Origin: Sulfitobacter sp. DSM 110093
GTDB lineage: Bacteria; Pseudomonadota; Alphaproteobacteria; Rhodobacterales; Rhodobacteraceae
Direction of reading: 5' to 3'
Assembly (NCBI RefSeq): GCF_022788715.1
Contig: NZ_CP085167.1
Location: 3,345,501-3,409,500 of the forward strand
Length of the DNA stretch: 64,000 nucleotides
The notes beneath the pieces are model-generated. The model ran no database searches and was not told where the DNA came from. It worked only from the letters and a program-made list of their open reading frames with translations. A program made the position numbers and the translations under genes. Shown here piece by piece: positions 26,361-37,014 of the stretch. The stretch's first letter is position 1; each line of letters opens with the position of its first letter.

Positions 26361-26930
26361 TCATGGCAAATCGTGAATTTCGTCCACGTCAGCAAGGGAG
26401 GAGACTTCGGCGATGCGGTATCCCGGCAGGCTCGCGCGGCTGTCGGCCAGCGCATGCGGGCCGGACCAGCGCACGCCGTCGAACAGGCTGGGCGGTGCGC
26501 GGCGTGGGTGTTTCAGGCCAACGAGCCAGTAGCCGCCGTCAGGTGCGGGACCAAACACAGCATCATGGCCGCCAAGCGCCGCGAAGGCCCGCGCAAGTTC
26601 CTTGCGGTTAACCCCCGGAATATCCGCCCCGATCACGCAAGCCGGCCCCGGTGCCGCGCGCAGCATCCGCGCCATACGATCACCAAGGTTGCCCCTGCCC
26701 TGCGGCCATCGTGGTAGATGCGCGGGCCACACACGGCTTTGCAGCCCTTCGACATCCGGCGCGACAGCCAGCACCACTTGCCACCGCGGATCTGCGATCC
26801 GGCGCAACAAGCGGCGGGTTTGATGACGAAACCACCACGCAGCACCGACCATCCCGATGTCGCGGCCCAGCCGGGTTTTCACCCGACCGGGATGCGGTTC
26901 TTTCACCATAACGATGAGCGTTGGTTTCAC
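26361..26930 (-). CDS. DUF2064 (TIGR04282) glycosyltransferase-like protein
   Basis: 189 residues with the GT-A-like fold of the DUF2064 family. The N-terminal [16 protein letters not shown] is the nucleotide-sugar-transferase-like signature, followed by CVIGADIPG near residue 98 and [13 protein letters not shown] near 128. The biochemical role of the family is not settled. It starts with a GTG whose GTGA overlaps the dapE stop, so it is translated with dapE. Confidence 0.85.
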   Translation of the reverse strand: MKPTLIVMVKEPHPGRVKTRLGRDIGMVGAAWWFRHQTRRLLRRIADPRWQVVLAVAPDVEGLQSRVWPAHLPRWPQGRGNLGDRMARMLRAAPGPACVIGADIPGVNRKELARAFAALGGHDAVFGPAPDGGYWLVGLKHPRRAPPSLFDGVRWSGPHALADSRASLPGYRIAEVSSLADVDEIHDLP

Positions 26931-28072
26931 GTGAAATAATTCCGCAGCACGCGCGCGTAGATGGATTTAAGCTGGTGGATATGCTCGACCCGCACATGTT
27001 CATCGACTTGGTGCATGGATTGACCGACCAGACCGAACTCCACCACCGGGCAATGCGCCTTGACGAAACGCGCATCCGAGGTGCCACCGGTGGTCGAAAG
27101 CTCTGGTTTTACGCCCGTCTCAGCCTCGACCGCGCCTGAGATCAGATCAGATAGCGCGCCCGGCGGCGTGATAAAGCTTTCGCCCGAAATCTTAATTTGC
27201 ACATCCACCTGCACGCCAAACTCGGCTGCGATTTTATCCGCCTCGCTGCGCAGCCAATCACTTAGGCCGTCGCCGGAATGGTGGTCGTTGAACCGAATAT
27301 TCACCGCACCGCGACATTGGGCCGGGATTACATTGGTGGCTTTGTTGCCAGTGTCGACCGTCACAACCGCCAGCGTGGAAGGATCAAAATGATCGCTGCC
27401 CTGATCCAACTCATGGCTCGCCAAACGGTCCATCAGCCGCATCATCGCAGGCAGCGGGTTGTTGGCCCGGTGCGGATAGGCCGCGTGGCCCTGTTTACCC
27501 GTCACCTTGAAATGCGCATTCATCGAGCCCCGTCGCCCGATCTTGATCATGTCGCCCATCGTCTCTGGGCAGGTCGGCTCGCCCACCAGACAGACATCCA
27601 TGCGCTCCCCGTTTTCGGCCATGTAGTCCAGCAATGCCGTTGTTCCGTCGACGGCGTCACCCTCTTCATCCCCAGTGATCGCCAGCACGACAGACCCATC
27701 TGGCGGTGTGTCACCCACGAAATCCACCGCCGCCGCAACAAAGGCCGCCACGCCCGATTTCATATCAGTGGTGCCACGGCCATACATGATGCCGTCTTTC
27801 ACTTCGGCACCAAAGGGCAGCACGGACCAATCCGCTTCGTCTCCGATTGGCACCACATCGGTGTGCCCGTTAAAGCCGAAGGACTTGTGGTTGTCCTTCT
27901 TCCCCCAGCGAGCAAAGAGGTTGCAAACACCGCCCCGGTCAACCCGCGTGCAGTCAAACCCAGCGGCACCCAAAACTTCCTCCAGCACTTCAAGCGCGCC
28001 GTCGTTGATGGGGGTCACAGAGGCGCAGCGCACCAGTTTCGCGGTGAGTTCAGCAGGATCGAGACCGGACAT
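26927..28072 (-). CDS. dapE: Succinyl-diaminopimelate desuccinylase
   Basis: 381 residues, M20 metallopeptidase family. Zinc ligands and catalytic residues are visible: [31 protein letters not shown] and the late MHQVDEHV. It removes succinate from N-succinyl-LL-diaminopimelate in the lysine/peptidoglycan pathway, two steps after DapD, whose gene lies 850 bases upstream in the same direction. Length and motif order are standard. Confidence 0.96.
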   Translation of the reverse strand: MSGLDPAELTAKLVRCASVTPINDGALEVLEEVLGAAGFDCTRVDRGGVCNLFARWGKKDNHKSFGFNGHTDVVPIGDEADWSVLPFGAEVKDGIMYGRGTTDMKSGVAAFVAAAVDFVGDTPPDGSVVLAITGDEEGDAVDGTTALLDYMAENGERMDVCLVGEPTCPETMGDMIKIGRRGSMNAHFKVTGKQGHAAYPHRANNPLPAMMRLMDRLASHELDQGSDHFDPSTLAVVTVDTGNKATNVIPAQCRGAVNIRFNDHHSGDGLSDWLRSEADKIAAEFGVQVDVQIKISGESFITPPGALSDLISGAVEAETGVKPELSTTGGTSDARFVKAHCPVVEFGLVGQSMHQVDEHVRVEHIHQLKSIYARVLRNYFT

Positions 28073-28197
28073 TTCGGCTCCTTTTCAGGGTATTTCGCGT
28101 TTCCCGATACTTTTGTGGGGAAAAACCCAAGATGCCAAGGGGGGCCAGCGCAAATCCCCGCGAGGATCAGCTTTGAAGTCGCAATGCGATTGAAATG

Positions 28198-28536
28198 TCA
28201 GTCGAAGAATGGCGTCATCTGCGCGACGATGACCGAATTCTCTTCCAAAGCGCGTTGCATGAGTTCGCGTTCTTCGCCCTCGATCTCCTGACCTTCGGCC
28301 TCGCGCTCTTCCAGCGTGCCATAGCCGGTCACGTCCAGCGGATTGGTATCGGCTTGTTTTAGGATCGCCACGGTTTCGCGAACTGCTTCGGCTTCATCAA
28401 TGCCAGATGCAAAACACATCAGCGCGGCACCGGTTGCATTTTCGGGCAAGCCATCACCGTCTTTGCGCCCGATCTGCACCAAAAGGGTAAAGACCTGCTG
28501 GCGCGAAGGTTTTTTGGTTTTCTTAGTTTCAGACAT
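28198..28536 (-). CDS. Small hypothetical protein between dapE and the GlsB-type gene
   Basis: 112 residues, soluble and acidic, with a basic start (MSETKKTKKPSRQQ) and a Glu-rich helix near residues 75-100. I do not recognise a family. The region around residues 38-70 contains one cysteine (ALMCFASG). Codon use matches its neighbours, and it is co-oriented with dapD and dapE, so it is likely real. No function can be assigned. Confidence 0.65.
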   Translation of the reverse strand: MSETKKTKKPSRQQVFTLLVQIGRKDGDGLPENATGAALMCFASGIDEAEAVRETVAILKQADTNPLDVTGYGTLEEREAEGQEIEGEERELMQRALEENSVIVAQMTPFFD

Positions 28537-28592
28537 GATTAAGGCCGCCGATTGCTTTCGGCAGCCCTAACCTTTTCGCTTAGACTTGGAAA

Positions 28593-28606
28593 GGGGCCGC
28601 AGCCCC
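28593..28606 (-). terminator. Short GC hairpin behind the GlsB-type gene
   Basis: On the minus strand GGGGC-TGCG-GCCCC followed by TTTCC sits just after the stop of the small membrane protein gene. The stem is only 5 bases, so support is weak. Confidence 0.35.
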
Positions 28607-28611
28607 CGCCG

Positions 28612-28866
28612 TTATGACTTGCCGCGCACCATCCGGGTGACCCAGATCAACAGACATGCACCGATCACACCGACGACGAGTTGACCCAACCAACCGCCCA
28701 GCGTGCTGCCGACGATCAGAACCAAAAGCCAGTTCGCGACCAAGGCACCGACGATGCCGAGGATGATGTTCATGATCAGACCCATGTCCGACTTCATGAT
28801 TTTTTCCGCGATCCAGCCTGCAAGGCCACCTACGATGATTGCGGCAAACCAACCAATACCAGTCAT
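28612..28866 (-). CDS. GlsB/YeaQ/YmgE-family stress-response membrane protein
   Basis: 84 residues with three hydrophobic segments (about 3-20, 28-50 and 56-76) and the family pattern GGLAGWIAEKIM near the start and NIILGIVGALVAN in the middle. Members are small inner-membrane proteins induced by acid, osmotic or envelope stress in enterobacteria; the molecular role is unknown. A TAAAGGAGAT site precedes the ATG. Confidence 0.88.
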   Translation of the reverse strand: MTGIGWFAAIIVGGLAGWIAEKIMKSDMGLIMNIILGIVGALVANWLLVLIVGSTLGGWLGQLVVGVIGACLLIWVTRMVRGKS

Positions 28867-28922
28867 GTCGTTAATCTCCTTTAAATTCAGGGATCAACGC
28901 CATGACCGGGCATTTGGTTCCC

Positions 28923-29750
28923 TCAGTCGCGCAGCAACTCGTTGATCGAGGTCTTGGAGCGGGTCTTGGCGTCCACCCGTTTTACGATCACGGCGCAATA
29001 AAGGTTCACGTTGTTTTTCGACGGCATGGTGCCTGCAACAACAACCGACCCTGCGGGCACTTCGCCATACATGATCTCACCGGTTTCGCGGTCGACGATT
29101 TTGGTCGACTGGCCGATGAACACGCCCATGCCCAGCACCGAACCTTCGCGCACGATGCAGCCTTCGACGACTTCCGAACGCGCGCCGATAAAGCAGTTGT
29201 CTTCGATGATGGTCGGACCTGCCTGCATCGGCTCCAACACGCCGCCAATGCCAACGCCGCCCGAGAGGTGCACGTTTTTGCCGATCTGCGCGCAGGAGCC
29301 GACGGTGGCCCATGTATCAACCATGGTGCCAGAGTCGACATAGGCGCCGATGTTCACGAAAGACGGCATCAGCACCACGCCGGGCGCGATATAGGCCGAG
29401 CGGCGCACCACGCAGTTCGGCACGGCGCGGAAACCGGCCTCTTTCCACTCGGCATCGCCCCAGCCTTTGAACTTGTTGTCGACCTTGTCCCACCAGCCAG
29501 CGCCCTGCGGGCCGCCTTCTTGATGTTCCATATCCTTGATGCGGAAGCCCAGCAGCACGGCCTTTTTGGCCCACTGATTGACCTTCCAGTTGCCGTCGTC
29601 TTGCTTTTCGGCCACGCGCAGTTGGCCGCTGTCGAGCGCGTTCAGCGTCTCTTCGATGGCGTCGCGGGTCTCTCCGGTGGTGGCGGATGTGATCTGGTCG
29701 CGGGTATCCCAAGCGGCTTCGATGGCGGTTTCAAGTTGGGCGTTGGACAT
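28923..29750 (-). CDS. dapD: 2,3,4,5-tetrahydropyridine-2,6-dicarboxylate N-succinyltransferase
   Basis: 275 residues. An N-terminal helical part is followed by a left-handed beta-helix of hexapeptide repeats (about residues 110-230: [19 protein letters not shown]..., [13 protein letters not shown]). It transfers succinyl from succinyl-CoA to tetrahydrodipicolinate for diaminopimelate and lysine synthesis. The ATG giving [14 protein letters not shown] is the conserved start; the longer reading adds 17 residues without support. It diverges from the LOG-family gene; the 172-base gap should hold both promoters. Confidence 0.96.
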   Translation of the reverse strand: MSNAQLETAIEAAWDTRDQITSATTGETRDAIEETLNALDSGQLRVAEKQDDGNWKVNQWAKKAVLLGFRIKDMEHQEGGPQGAGWWDKVDNKFKGWGDAEWKEAGFRAVPNCVVRRSAYIAPGVVLMPSFVNIGAYVDSGTMVDTWATVGSCAQIGKNVHLSGGVGIGGVLEPMQAGPTIIEDNCFIGARSEVVEGCIVREGSVLGMGVFIGQSTKIVDRETGEIMYGEVPAGSVVVAGTMPSKNNVNLYCAVIVKRVDAKTRSKTSINELLRD

Positions 29751-29922
29751 GGGGCAAGTCTCCGAATGTGAAAAGGCCTTTTGAGGGCTATAGCCTCGCA
29801 CCGCCGAGGGTGCAATTGCCGGGCGATGAGGGGCGTGGTCATTCTGTGATCAACAATGCATGTTGACCTAAGCGACCATCGCGCCACCTGAGCCAAGCCC
29901 TAGACCAAGGAAAGACCCGAGG

Positions 29923-30786
29923 ATGACCGAGGAACACCGCCACCCCCTGCGCCGCGCCAATGTCGATCGCGCCAAGGCCCAAGACGCCCCCGACACGCCG
30001 CAAACCCGCGCGCCTGCCTACCGTCTGGCCTTTACCGACGATGACTTCATGTGCCGTGATGAGCTGCGCCCGGTGCGCCTGCAACTGGAACTGCTCAAGC
30101 CCGAACTGCTGCTCGATGCCCACGGCATCCAATCGACCATCGTGCTCTTTGGCGGCGCGCGCATTCCTGCACCAGCCGAGAAACACACCGCCCGCACCAA
30201 AACGTTGGCCGATCTGTCGCGTTTTTATGACGAGACGCGCACCTTTGCCCGGCTGATGACCGAAAAATCGATGGAGACTGGCGGCGTGGAAAACGTCATC
30301 GTCACCGGCGGCGGGCCGGGTGTGATGGAGGCAGGCAACCGTGGCGCGTTGGATGCGGGCGGCCACTCCATCGGCCTGAACATCGTTCTGCCGTTTGAGC
30401 AAGCACCCAACGAATATGTCACGCCGGAGCTTTGCTTTAACTTCCACTATTTCGCGATCCGCAAGATGCACTTCCTGATGCGCGCCCGCGCGATCTGCGT
30501 CTTCCCCGGCGGGTTCGGCACCATGGACGAGCTCTTTGAGGCGCTGACGCTGATCCAGACCGGCCGCATGAACCGCGTGCCCTTCCTCCTGTTCGGGCGT
30601 GAGTTCTGGGAAAAGATCATCAACTGGGACGCGCTGGCCGATGCCGGAACGATCTCTGCCGAAGACCTTGACCTGTTCCGCTTTGTCGAAAGCGCGGATG
30701 AGGCGATGGAGGTGATCGAGAATTGGGAGACCGCCCCCGCACGCGAACATGTGCCGGGCCGGGAAGAGGTCGAAGATCATGGCTGA
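29923..30786 (+). CDS. LOG-family protein (TIGR00730-like, nucleoside monophosphate phosphoribohydrolase-type)
   Basis: 287 residues. The Rossmann-like core carries TGGGPGVMEAGNRGA near residue 127 and the diagnostic PGGFGTMDE near 190. Such proteins, often misnamed lysine decarboxylases, hydrolyse nucleoside 5'-monophosphates to free base and ribose 5-phosphate. The N-terminal about 60 residues are an extension beyond the minimal family. Whether it makes cytokinin-like bases or serves nucleotide turnover cannot be told. Confidence 0.85.
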   Translation: MTEEHRHPLRRANVDRAKAQDAPDTPQTRAPAYRLAFTDDDFMCRDELRPVRLQLELLKPELLLDAHGIQSTIVLFGGARIPAPAEKHTARTKTLADLSRFYDETRTFARLMTEKSMETGGVENVIVTGGGPGVMEAGNRGALDAGGHSIGLNIVLPFEQAPNEYVTPELCFNFHYFAIRKMHFLMRARAICVFPGGFGTMDELFEALTLIQTGRMNRVPFLLFGREFWEKIINWDALADAGTISAEDLDLFRFVESADEAMEVIENWETAPAREHVPGREEVEDHG

Positions 30787-30806
30787 TCGGGCTTTGCCCG
30801 GCCATG
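30778..30806. terminator. Stem-loop between the convergent LOG and nitronate monooxygenase genes
   Basis: Outer CATGGC/GCCATG and inner CGGGC/GCCCG arms with a one-sided bulge and a 3-base loop fill the 20-base gap and the last codons of the LOG gene. Position suits a shared terminator; no long T run is present. Confidence 0.45.
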
Positions 30807-31772
30807 TCACCGGGTAAAGGTCTGATCCAAGGCCACTTCGGCCCCTTGGACAATATCGCGCAGGATGTCGGCGGCGGGTTTGACCGCGCCGATCAACCCT
30901 GCGACCTCTCCGACAAAGGCGTTGGCGGTGCGGGCATCGCCCTCTGCCACCGCCGCCTGCCAACGTGGCAACTCCTGCGCCAGCGCGGCGCGCAGCCCGT
31001 CGGGGTCATCATGCCAGCGGTCGGTGAACTCATTGCGCAGCACGCGGCCCGTGTAGCGTTTGGGCCAGTCATAGCCGCGCATGATGTCGGTCACCGTGCT
31101 GCGCAGCGTGTCATCGCCACTGGCCTCAATCGCGGCCTTTAGCATCGCGGGATGCACCAGCGCCTCTTCCGAGGCCCAGAAACGCGAGCCGACGACCACC
31201 CCATCGGCCCCGAGCATCAGCGCCGCAGCCAACCCGCGCCCGTCACCCACACCGCCTGCCACACAAAGTAACGTGTCGGGCGCATGGCGGGCGATGTGAT
31301 CCGCGATTTCGGGCACCAGCGTAAAGGTCGCGCGTTTTTCGCCGTGGCCACCGGCTTCGGCCCCTTGGGCGACAATGATTTCTGCCCCCAGATCAATCGC
31401 ATGGGCGGCATCGCGCAGGGTTTGCACCTGACAGATCAGCGGCACTTTGGCCGCTTGGATCGCGGGGACGAACTCTGCCGGATCGCCGAACGAAAGAAAG
31501 ACCGCCGCCGGGTCGCGGGCGAGAACCTGCTCCAACGCCTGCGGATGCTCCCGCAGTTTCCAAGTGATGAAACCGCAGCCGACCGATTGGTTGCCCGCCA
31601 GATCCAACTGCTCAGCGATCCAACCGCCCGCGTCATAGGCACCGCCGATCATACCCAAGCCCCCCGCGCTTGAGACCGCAGCCGCCAGCCGCCCGCCCGC
31701 CGCAAAAGCCATGGGCGCTTGGATGATCGGATGGCTGATCCCCAGCCGTTTGGTCAAACGCGTGGTCAGCAT
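30807..31772 (-). CDS. Nitronate monooxygenase family (2-nitropropane dioxygenase-like) flavoprotein
   Basis: 321 residues, TIM-barrel NMO family. [10 protein letters not shown] at residue 14 binds the FMN region, QGAEAGGHG lies near 138 and [11 protein letters not shown] near 198, all typical. Members oxidise alkyl nitronates with FMN and oxygen; some act as enoyl reductases. It ends close to the convergent LOG gene and follows the GMC oxidoreductase gene by 3 bases, implying co-transcription. Confidence 0.88.
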   Translation of the reverse strand: MLTTRLTKRLGISHPIIQAPMAFAAGGRLAAAVSSAGGLGMIGGAYDAGGWIAEQLDLAGNQSVGCGFITWKLREHPQALEQVLARDPAAVFLSFGDPAEFVPAIQAAKVPLICQVQTLRDAAHAIDLGAEIIVAQGAEAGGHGEKRATFTLVPEIADHIARHAPDTLLCVAGGVGDGRGLAAALMLGADGVVVGSRFWASEEALVHPAMLKAAIEASGDDTLRSTVTDIMRGYDWPKRYTGRVLRNEFTDRWHDDPDGLRAALAQELPRWQAAVAEGDARTANAFVGEVAGLIGAVKPAADILRDIVQGAEVALDQTFTR

Positions 31773-31775
31773 CCC

Positions 31776-33389
31776 CTACCGCCCCGCCAGAATGGCGTCA
31801 GCGGCCTTTTCGGCGATCATCACCGTCGGCGAAGCCGTGTTGCCTGAGACGATCTTGGGCATGATCGAGGCATCAATCACCCGCAGTCCCTGCAACCCGT
31901 GCACCCGCAGATCGGCATCGACCACCGCCATTGGATCGCTGCCCATCTTGCAGGTGCCAACGGGGTGAAAGATCGTCGTGGCAATATCGCGCGCTTTGTC
32001 GAGCAGGTCTTCATCGCTCTGCACGGCCGGGCCGGGCAAGATTTCTTCGGGCGTGTAGGGGTGCAGCGCCTTGGCTGTCATAATGTGCCGCGCCTGCTTC
32101 ATGGCCGCGACCGCGACGCGCTTGTCGCTCTCGGCGGAAAGATAGTTCAGGCGTATGTCGGGCTGAACCGCACTGTCGCGGCTGGTCAGATGGCAAGAGC
32201 CGATACTCTCGGGCCGCAGGTTGCAGACCGAAACGGTAATCGCCGGGAACGGGTGCAACTGATCGCCCAGCTTGTCGGTCGACAGGGGCTGCACGTGGTA
32301 TTCCAGATCGGGCGTCTCAAGCGCCGGATCGGACTTTGTGAACATGCCGAACTGGCTGGGCGCCATCGCCAATGGGCCGCTGCGCCGCATGAGATATTCC
32401 AGCCCCATGCGCCCCTTCCCCCAAAGCGAATGGGTCATCGTGTTGAGCGTTTTGGTGTTCTGCACCTTATAGACGGTGCGGATCTGCAAATGGTCCTGAA
32501 GGTTCTCCCCCACGCCGGGCAGTTCATGCAACGTAGTGATGCCCATGCCACTCAAGAGCTCGCTTTGTCCAATGCCCGAGAGTTCGAGGATCTTGGGTGA
32601 GTTAATCGCCCCCGCCGACAACAGCACTTCGCCCTCGGCCACGGCGCGAAGGGCGCGGCCTTCGTGGGTAAAGCGCACGCCGGTCACGCGCTTGCCCTCC
32701 AGGATCAGCCCATTGGTATGGGCATGTGTCATCACCCGCAGGTTGGGCCGCTGCATCGCGGGGCGCAAGAAACCACGCGCCGTGTTCCAGCGCACACCGC
32801 CATGTTGGTTGACCTCAAAAAAGCCCGAGCCTTCGTTGTCGCCATCGTTGAAATCGGCACGCGGTTCGATCCCGAACTCCCGCGCGCCGTCCTGCACGGC
32901 CTCCAGAATGTCCCACCGCAGGCGCTGTTTGCTGACCTTCCACTCGCCGCCAGCGCTGTGCATGACGTTGCCACCCGCGTGGTGATCCTCGGACTTGAGG
33001 AAATAGGGCAGCACGTCGTCCCAGCTCCACCCGGTGTTGCCAAGCTGCCGCCAATGGTCATAGTCCGCCGCCTGCCCGCGCATGTAGATCATGCCGTTGA
33101 TGGAGCTACAGCCGCCCAGCACCTTGCCGCGCGGATAGGTCAGAGAGCGCCCATTCAACCCCGGCTCAGGGGCGGTTTTCATCATCCAATCAGTGCGCGG
33201 ATTGCCGATGCAATAGAGATACCCCACCGGCACCTTCACCCAGTGGTAGTTGTCATCCCCCCCGGCCTCGAGCAGCAGGACGTTATTGGTAGGATCAGCA
33301 CTGAGACGGTTGGCAAGTACACAGCCTGCGGTGCCTGCACCGACGATGATATAATCATAATGGCCGTCTAGCTGTGTCTCATCATGCAT
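31776..33389 (-). CDS. GMC-family FAD-dependent alcohol dehydrogenase (choline dehydrogenase-like)
   Basis: 537 residues. The ADP-binding [18 protein letters not shown] lies near residue 12, [14 protein letters not shown] near 86, and the catalytic pair HPVGTCKMG and SGNTASPT near 465 and 510. It oxidises an alcohol with FAD. It is close to BetA, but the class is broad; no betaine aldehyde dehydrogenase or BetI is beside it, so a choline role is unproven. The ATG follows GGGAGGGG at good spacing; the longer reading adds 61 non-homologous residues. The 280 bases upstream (33390-33669) hold no gene and no clear promoter. Confidence 0.88.
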   Translation of the reverse strand: MHDETQLDGHYDYIIVGAGTAGCVLANRLSADPTNNVLLLEAGGDDNYHWVKVPVGYLYCIGNPRTDWMMKTAPEPGLNGRSLTYPRGKVLGGCSSINGMIYMRGQAADYDHWRQLGNTGWSWDDVLPYFLKSEDHHAGGNVMHSAGGEWKVSKQRLRWDILEAVQDGAREFGIEPRADFNDGDNEGSGFFEVNQHGGVRWNTARGFLRPAMQRPNLRVMTHAHTNGLILEGKRVTGVRFTHEGRALRAVAEGEVLLSAGAINSPKILELSGIGQSELLSGMGITTLHELPGVGENLQDHLQIRTVYKVQNTKTLNTMTHSLWGKGRMGLEYLMRRSGPLAMAPSQFGMFTKSDPALETPDLEYHVQPLSTDKLGDQLHPFPAITVSVCNLRPESIGSCHLTSRDSAVQPDIRLNYLSAESDKRVAVAAMKQARHIMTAKALHPYTPEEILPGPAVQSDEDLLDKARDIATTIFHPVGTCKMGSDPMAVVDADLRVHGLQGLRVIDASIMPKIVSGNTASPTVMIAEKAADAILAGR

Positions 33390-33669
33390 GGTGATCCCCT
33401 CCCAATATGCCTGCGCCGCCTCCCGGCTCGATATTGGTAGAGCGCCCGGCGACAGGTCACAATCCCTGCCGTAAATGAGGGCACCGCCCCCTTTGCCGAC
33501 CTTTTGCCACAAAGCCACATTTGCTGCGCTTCGCGTCCCCATTGCATCCGTTTGTTGCTTTTTTTGGCCCACAGGTGAATATGACCAGATTGGATATACT
33601 GCCCCGAAGCGCTAGATTTTCCCTTTAAGGAAGAGAATTTTATCGCCGCGCGGTGGCTAAATACGAAGG

Positions 33670-36600
33670 TTGGAACTGTTGCGGCGACCCGAATTTATAT
33701 TGTTCCTCGGATGTCTTGCCATCACTTTTGGGGTGTTCCTTTACAGCAGCCGCAGCAACGATGCTGCCGCCGAACAGGCCTTTGACCGGATGGCCGAGGA
33801 AAGCCTGCAAAGCCTCGACGCGAGGATGCGTACCTACCTGCAAAGCCTCAACGGCGTCGCCGCGTTCATGAACGCCTCTGACGAGGTGACCGCCCGCGAT
33901 TTTGCGCATTACGTCGACACGCTGGAAATCGACAGCTTCTTGCCCGGCATCAACGGCATTGGTTTCGTCGCTTCGGTGGCCAAGGGGACCGAGGCCGCAT
34001 TCATCGAAGAAGTCACCGCCCTTGGAATCGAGGACTTCCGCATCCACCCAGATACCGGCAACGCCGAAAAGTTGGTGATCCAATATATCTATCCCCAAGG
34101 GCCGAATGCAGAGGCTGTCGGCCTCGACATCAGTTTTAACGACGACCGCCGCCGCGCTGCCCTGCGCGCCCGCGAAACCGGAGAGCCACAGCTAACACCG
34201 CGCATTCTGTTGGTGCAGGATAAGACGCGGCAGCCCGGTTTCCTTCTGCTCCGCCCGGTCTATACCGCGAATGCGGGCACGCAGGAAGCAGCGGTATTTT
34301 CCGGCTGGGTCTATGCGCCCTTTGTCGGTGCGAACCTTTTGAACGAGCTGACCCCCGCGCAGGGAGAGGCATATGACATCAAGGTATTCGATGGGCTGAC
34401 CATAGCCCCAGAAAACCAGATTTTTGACAGCTCCGACAAAGATGCGGAGGGCGGACGCCATAGCGTCACACAAACAATCGAACGGTTCGGACGACCCTGG
34501 ACAGTCGTCCAAGTTAGCACAGCCGGTTTCGACAGCGCCACGCATAGCGCCGTGCCGGAAATCTTGCTTATCTCTGGTATTTTGCTGGCGATCCTATTCT
34601 TTGTGGCCTTCCGCAGCCTGCGCCAACGCAGCGCAGCGCTCAGCCAACTTGCCGTCCTGCGCGAACGTCAGATCGACGCCCATGAAGAGGAAAACCGCTC
34701 GGTCATCGAAAACGCCGTGACGCCTGTGTTCCTGCTCGACAGCAAGGATCGCGTACGTTTCGCCAACCAAGCGGCACTGGTCTGTTTCGGCTATGGCCGC
34801 GAGGCGCTAGAAGGCATGGACTTTGCCGATCTTGTGACCGAACAGATCAATGATCACGACCATGAACAAGTCAATGCCGCGGGCAAGACCTGCTTTGGCC
34901 AAAAGCTAAAGCTCGACCTGCAACGCAACAGTTGGACCACCCACACCGGCGAGCGGCGCGTGACAGCGATTGTGCGCGATCTTACCTCGGAACTTGCGGT
35001 GCAGGATGAACTGGCGCGCAATAAGGCGCTTTATGACCTAGCCCTTGAAGGCGCGCAGATTGGCGTTTTCGACATTGACCTGCGCAGCGGCAAATCCGAG
35101 GTGTCAGACACATGGCGCCATATCTTGGGGATGGCGGATTACGAGCGGCTTGCCGATCCGCAGGCGGAATTTCTAAAACGGGTTCACCCCGATGACCTGC
35201 CCCTGCTCACCCAGACCGATCAAGCCTGCATTACAGGCCAGCAAAAGCGATCCGTGACCGAATACCGGATGAAGGTGGGCACCGGTGAATGGCGCTGGAT
35301 GCGCTCTGACGCCGTGGTGACCGAACGTGATGAGAATGGCACCGCCCTGCGGATGGTCGGCACCCAGACAGATGTGACGGATGTCGTTCATGCGCGTAAC
35401 GCTCTTGAAACCAGCGAGCGGCGGTTCCGGCAGGTGCTTGCCGCCGCACCGGTGGGCATGGCCATTCTTGGCGAAGGCGGCGTCTTTAACAGCGTAAACA
35501 GCGCGCTGTGTACGCTCTGCGGCTATAGCGAAGATGAACTGCTATCGAACACCAAACTGGGCGATCTGATGCCCGATGGCGATTTGCAGAAGCTTTACGG
35601 AGAGGTCCGCGGGCTAGTCGAATCCCGCAGTTCGCACACCTATCAGGCCGAATACCGCATCACGCATAAATTGGGCTATGAGCGTTGGGGCCTGTTCAAC
35701 GTCTCTTGGACATTCGACAAGAACAACCGAAGCTATGTGTTCATCGTTCAGATCAACGACATCACCGATCAAAAGAAGCTTGAGCAGATCAAAAGCGAAT
35801 TTGTCTCAACCGTCAGTCATGAGCTGCGCACTCCGCTCACCTCGATCAAAGGGGCATTGGGCCTGATCGACACCACGGACAACACGCGCCTTCTTCCGGC
35901 ACATATTCGGCTGATCGACATCGCGCGCAGCAACGCCGACCGACTATCGCATATCGTGAACGATATCCTCGACCTCGAAAAAATCTCTTCTGGGGAGGTT
36001 CAGTTCGATTTTCATGACGTTGATTTGAACGACGTGATCAGCGATTCCGTGAATGAGATGTCGCCCTTTGCGACCACCCATAACAACACCTTGGGCCTGC
36101 AATTGCCCGAAAGCCCGCTGATGGTCAGGGTCGATGAAAGCCGCACTCGGCAGGTGCTGGCCAATCTGATCTCTAACGCCTGCAAATATTCCGATGCAGA
36201 GTCTGAGGTGCAAATCCGTGCCGAGCGGTTGGGCGACCGGGCGATTGTCTTTATTCAAAACACTGGCCCCGGCGTGCCTGAGAATTTCCGCCCGCGGATT
36301 TTTCAAGCTTTCTCTCAGGCGGATGGATCAGACACCCGCGCCAAGGGCGGTACCGGGTTGGGGCTGAACATCACCCGGCAGATTATCAAACGTCAGGATG
36401 GCACCATCGGCTTTGAAAGCATTCCGAATGGCGTCACCGTCTTTTGGTTCACCTGCCCCATCGCCAATGCCGAGACCACACAGTCGCCCACCCTGCCAGA
36501 CATGCGAATTGCGGCGCGGGATGAAAAACTGCGTGTGCTGCACATCGAAGACGATCTGGATTTTGCTGAGGTCATCCGCACAGGATTGGACAGCGTTGCG

Positions 36601-36876
36601 GATGTGACCAATGTCACCAACCTTGCCCAAGCCCGAAAGTTGATCGGCAAAGACGAGCTTGATGTCGTGATCCTTGATTGGTCTTTGCCTGACGGTGATG
36701 CCCGCTCTTTGCTCGAAGATATTACCCGGCTGCACCCTGCCGCCAAGATCATCAGCCTTTCTGCCGACAACAATCGCGAACCCGACCCGCGGGTCGGGAT
36801 TAACCTTATCAAATCACGGAGCGGCATTAGCTCGGTGGTCAATTCAATTACAGGAACAACCGCACGCGCATCCTAA
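33670..36876 (+). CDS. Hybrid histidine kinase: CHASE, three PAS domains, HisKA, ATPase, receiver
   Basis: 1068 residues from a TTG start; a stop lies 4 codons upstream and no ATG occurs before residue 42, so a rare start is required (33670 or a TTG at 33679 with AAGG about 9 bases before). Residues 9-26 are a membrane helix, about 45-255 an extracytoplasmic CHASE domain and about 295-313 a second helix. Three PAS domains (about 345-700) follow, then HisKA with His717 (VSHELRTPLTS), an ATPase with GGTGLGLNI, and a C-terminal receiver with Asp1003 (VILDWSLPD). It should sense a small external ligand and pass phosphate His to Asp, then to an Hpt protein such as the one at 39141. Confidence 0.93.
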   Translation: MELLRRPEFILFLGCLAITFGVFLYSSRSNDAAAEQAFDRMAEESLQSLDARMRTYLQSLNGVAAFMNASDEVTARDFAHYVDTLEIDSFLPGINGIGFVASVAKGTEAAFIEEVTALGIEDFRIHPDTGNAEKLVIQYIYPQGPNAEAVGLDISFNDDRRRAALRARETGEPQLTPRILLVQDKTRQPGFLLLRPVYTANAGTQEAAVFSGWVYAPFVGANLLNELTPAQGEAYDIKVFDGLTIAPENQIFDSSDKDAEGGRHSVTQTIERFGRPWTVVQVSTAGFDSATHSAVPEILLISGILLAILFFVAFRSLRQRSAALSQLAVLRERQIDAHEEENRSVIENAVTPVFLLDSKDRVRFANQAALVCFGYGREALEGMDFADLVTEQINDHDHEQVNAAGKTCFGQKLKLDLQRNSWTTHTGERRVTAIVRDLTSELAVQDELARNKALYDLALEGAQIGVFDIDLRSGKSEVSDTWRHILGMADYERLADPQAEFLKRVHPDDLPLLTQTDQACITGQQKRSVTEYRMKVGTGEWRWMRSDAVVTERDENGTALRMVGTQTDVTDVVHARNALETSERRFRQVLAAAPVGMAILGEGGVFNSVNSALCTLCGYSEDELLSNTKLGDLMPDGDLQKLYGEVRGLVESRSSHTYQAEYRITHKLGYERWGLFNVSWTFDKNNRSYVFIVQINDITDQKKLEQIKSEFVSTVSHELRTPLTSIKGALGLIDTTDNTRLLPAHIRLIDIARSNADRLSHIVNDILDLEKISSGEVQFDFHDVDLNDVISDSVNEMSPFATTHNNTLGLQLPESPLMVRVDESRTRQVLANLISNACKYSDAESEVQIRAERLGDRAIVFIQNTGPGVPENFRPRIFQAFSQADGSDTRAKGGTGLGLNITRQIIKRQDGTIGFESIPNGVTVFWFTCPIANAETTQSPTLPDMRIAARDEKLRVLHIEDDLDFAEVIRTGLDSVADVTNVTNLAQARKLIGKDELDVVILDWSLPDGDARSLLEDITRLHPAAKIISLSADNNREPDPRVGINLIKSRSGISSVVNSITGTTARAS

Positions 36877-36970
36877 AGCTGTTAACCCTACGGCATGACG
36901 CTAAAGTGCGGCATGCCATATTATTGCCAAGATGGTTTGCCAGTTTAATTAAATTACAACTCATAGGTCA

Positions 36971-36979
36971 TGCTATAAT
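36971..36979 (+). promoter_or_regulatory. Extended -10 promoter element before the second kinase gene
   Basis: TGCTATAAT is a full extended -10 match in an A/T-rich stretch 36 bases before the GTG start. No -35 at proper spacing is seen, as expected for extended -10 promoters. It implies that the kinase and the receiver behind it are transcribed apart from the hybrid kinase. Confidence 0.5.
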
Positions 36980-37014
36980 TTGCAGCATGCACGCTTCTGG
37001 GCGAGGATTTACGA

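Noticed and set aside
29839..30963. Open reading frame of 374 codons on minus opposite the LOG gene
   Set aside because: The LOG gene carries the PGGFGTMDE motif; the minus frame is its shadow.
33595..33600. TATACT as a -10 for the CHASE kinase gene
   Set aside because: No acceptable -35 or TGn extension is present, so evidence is too thin.
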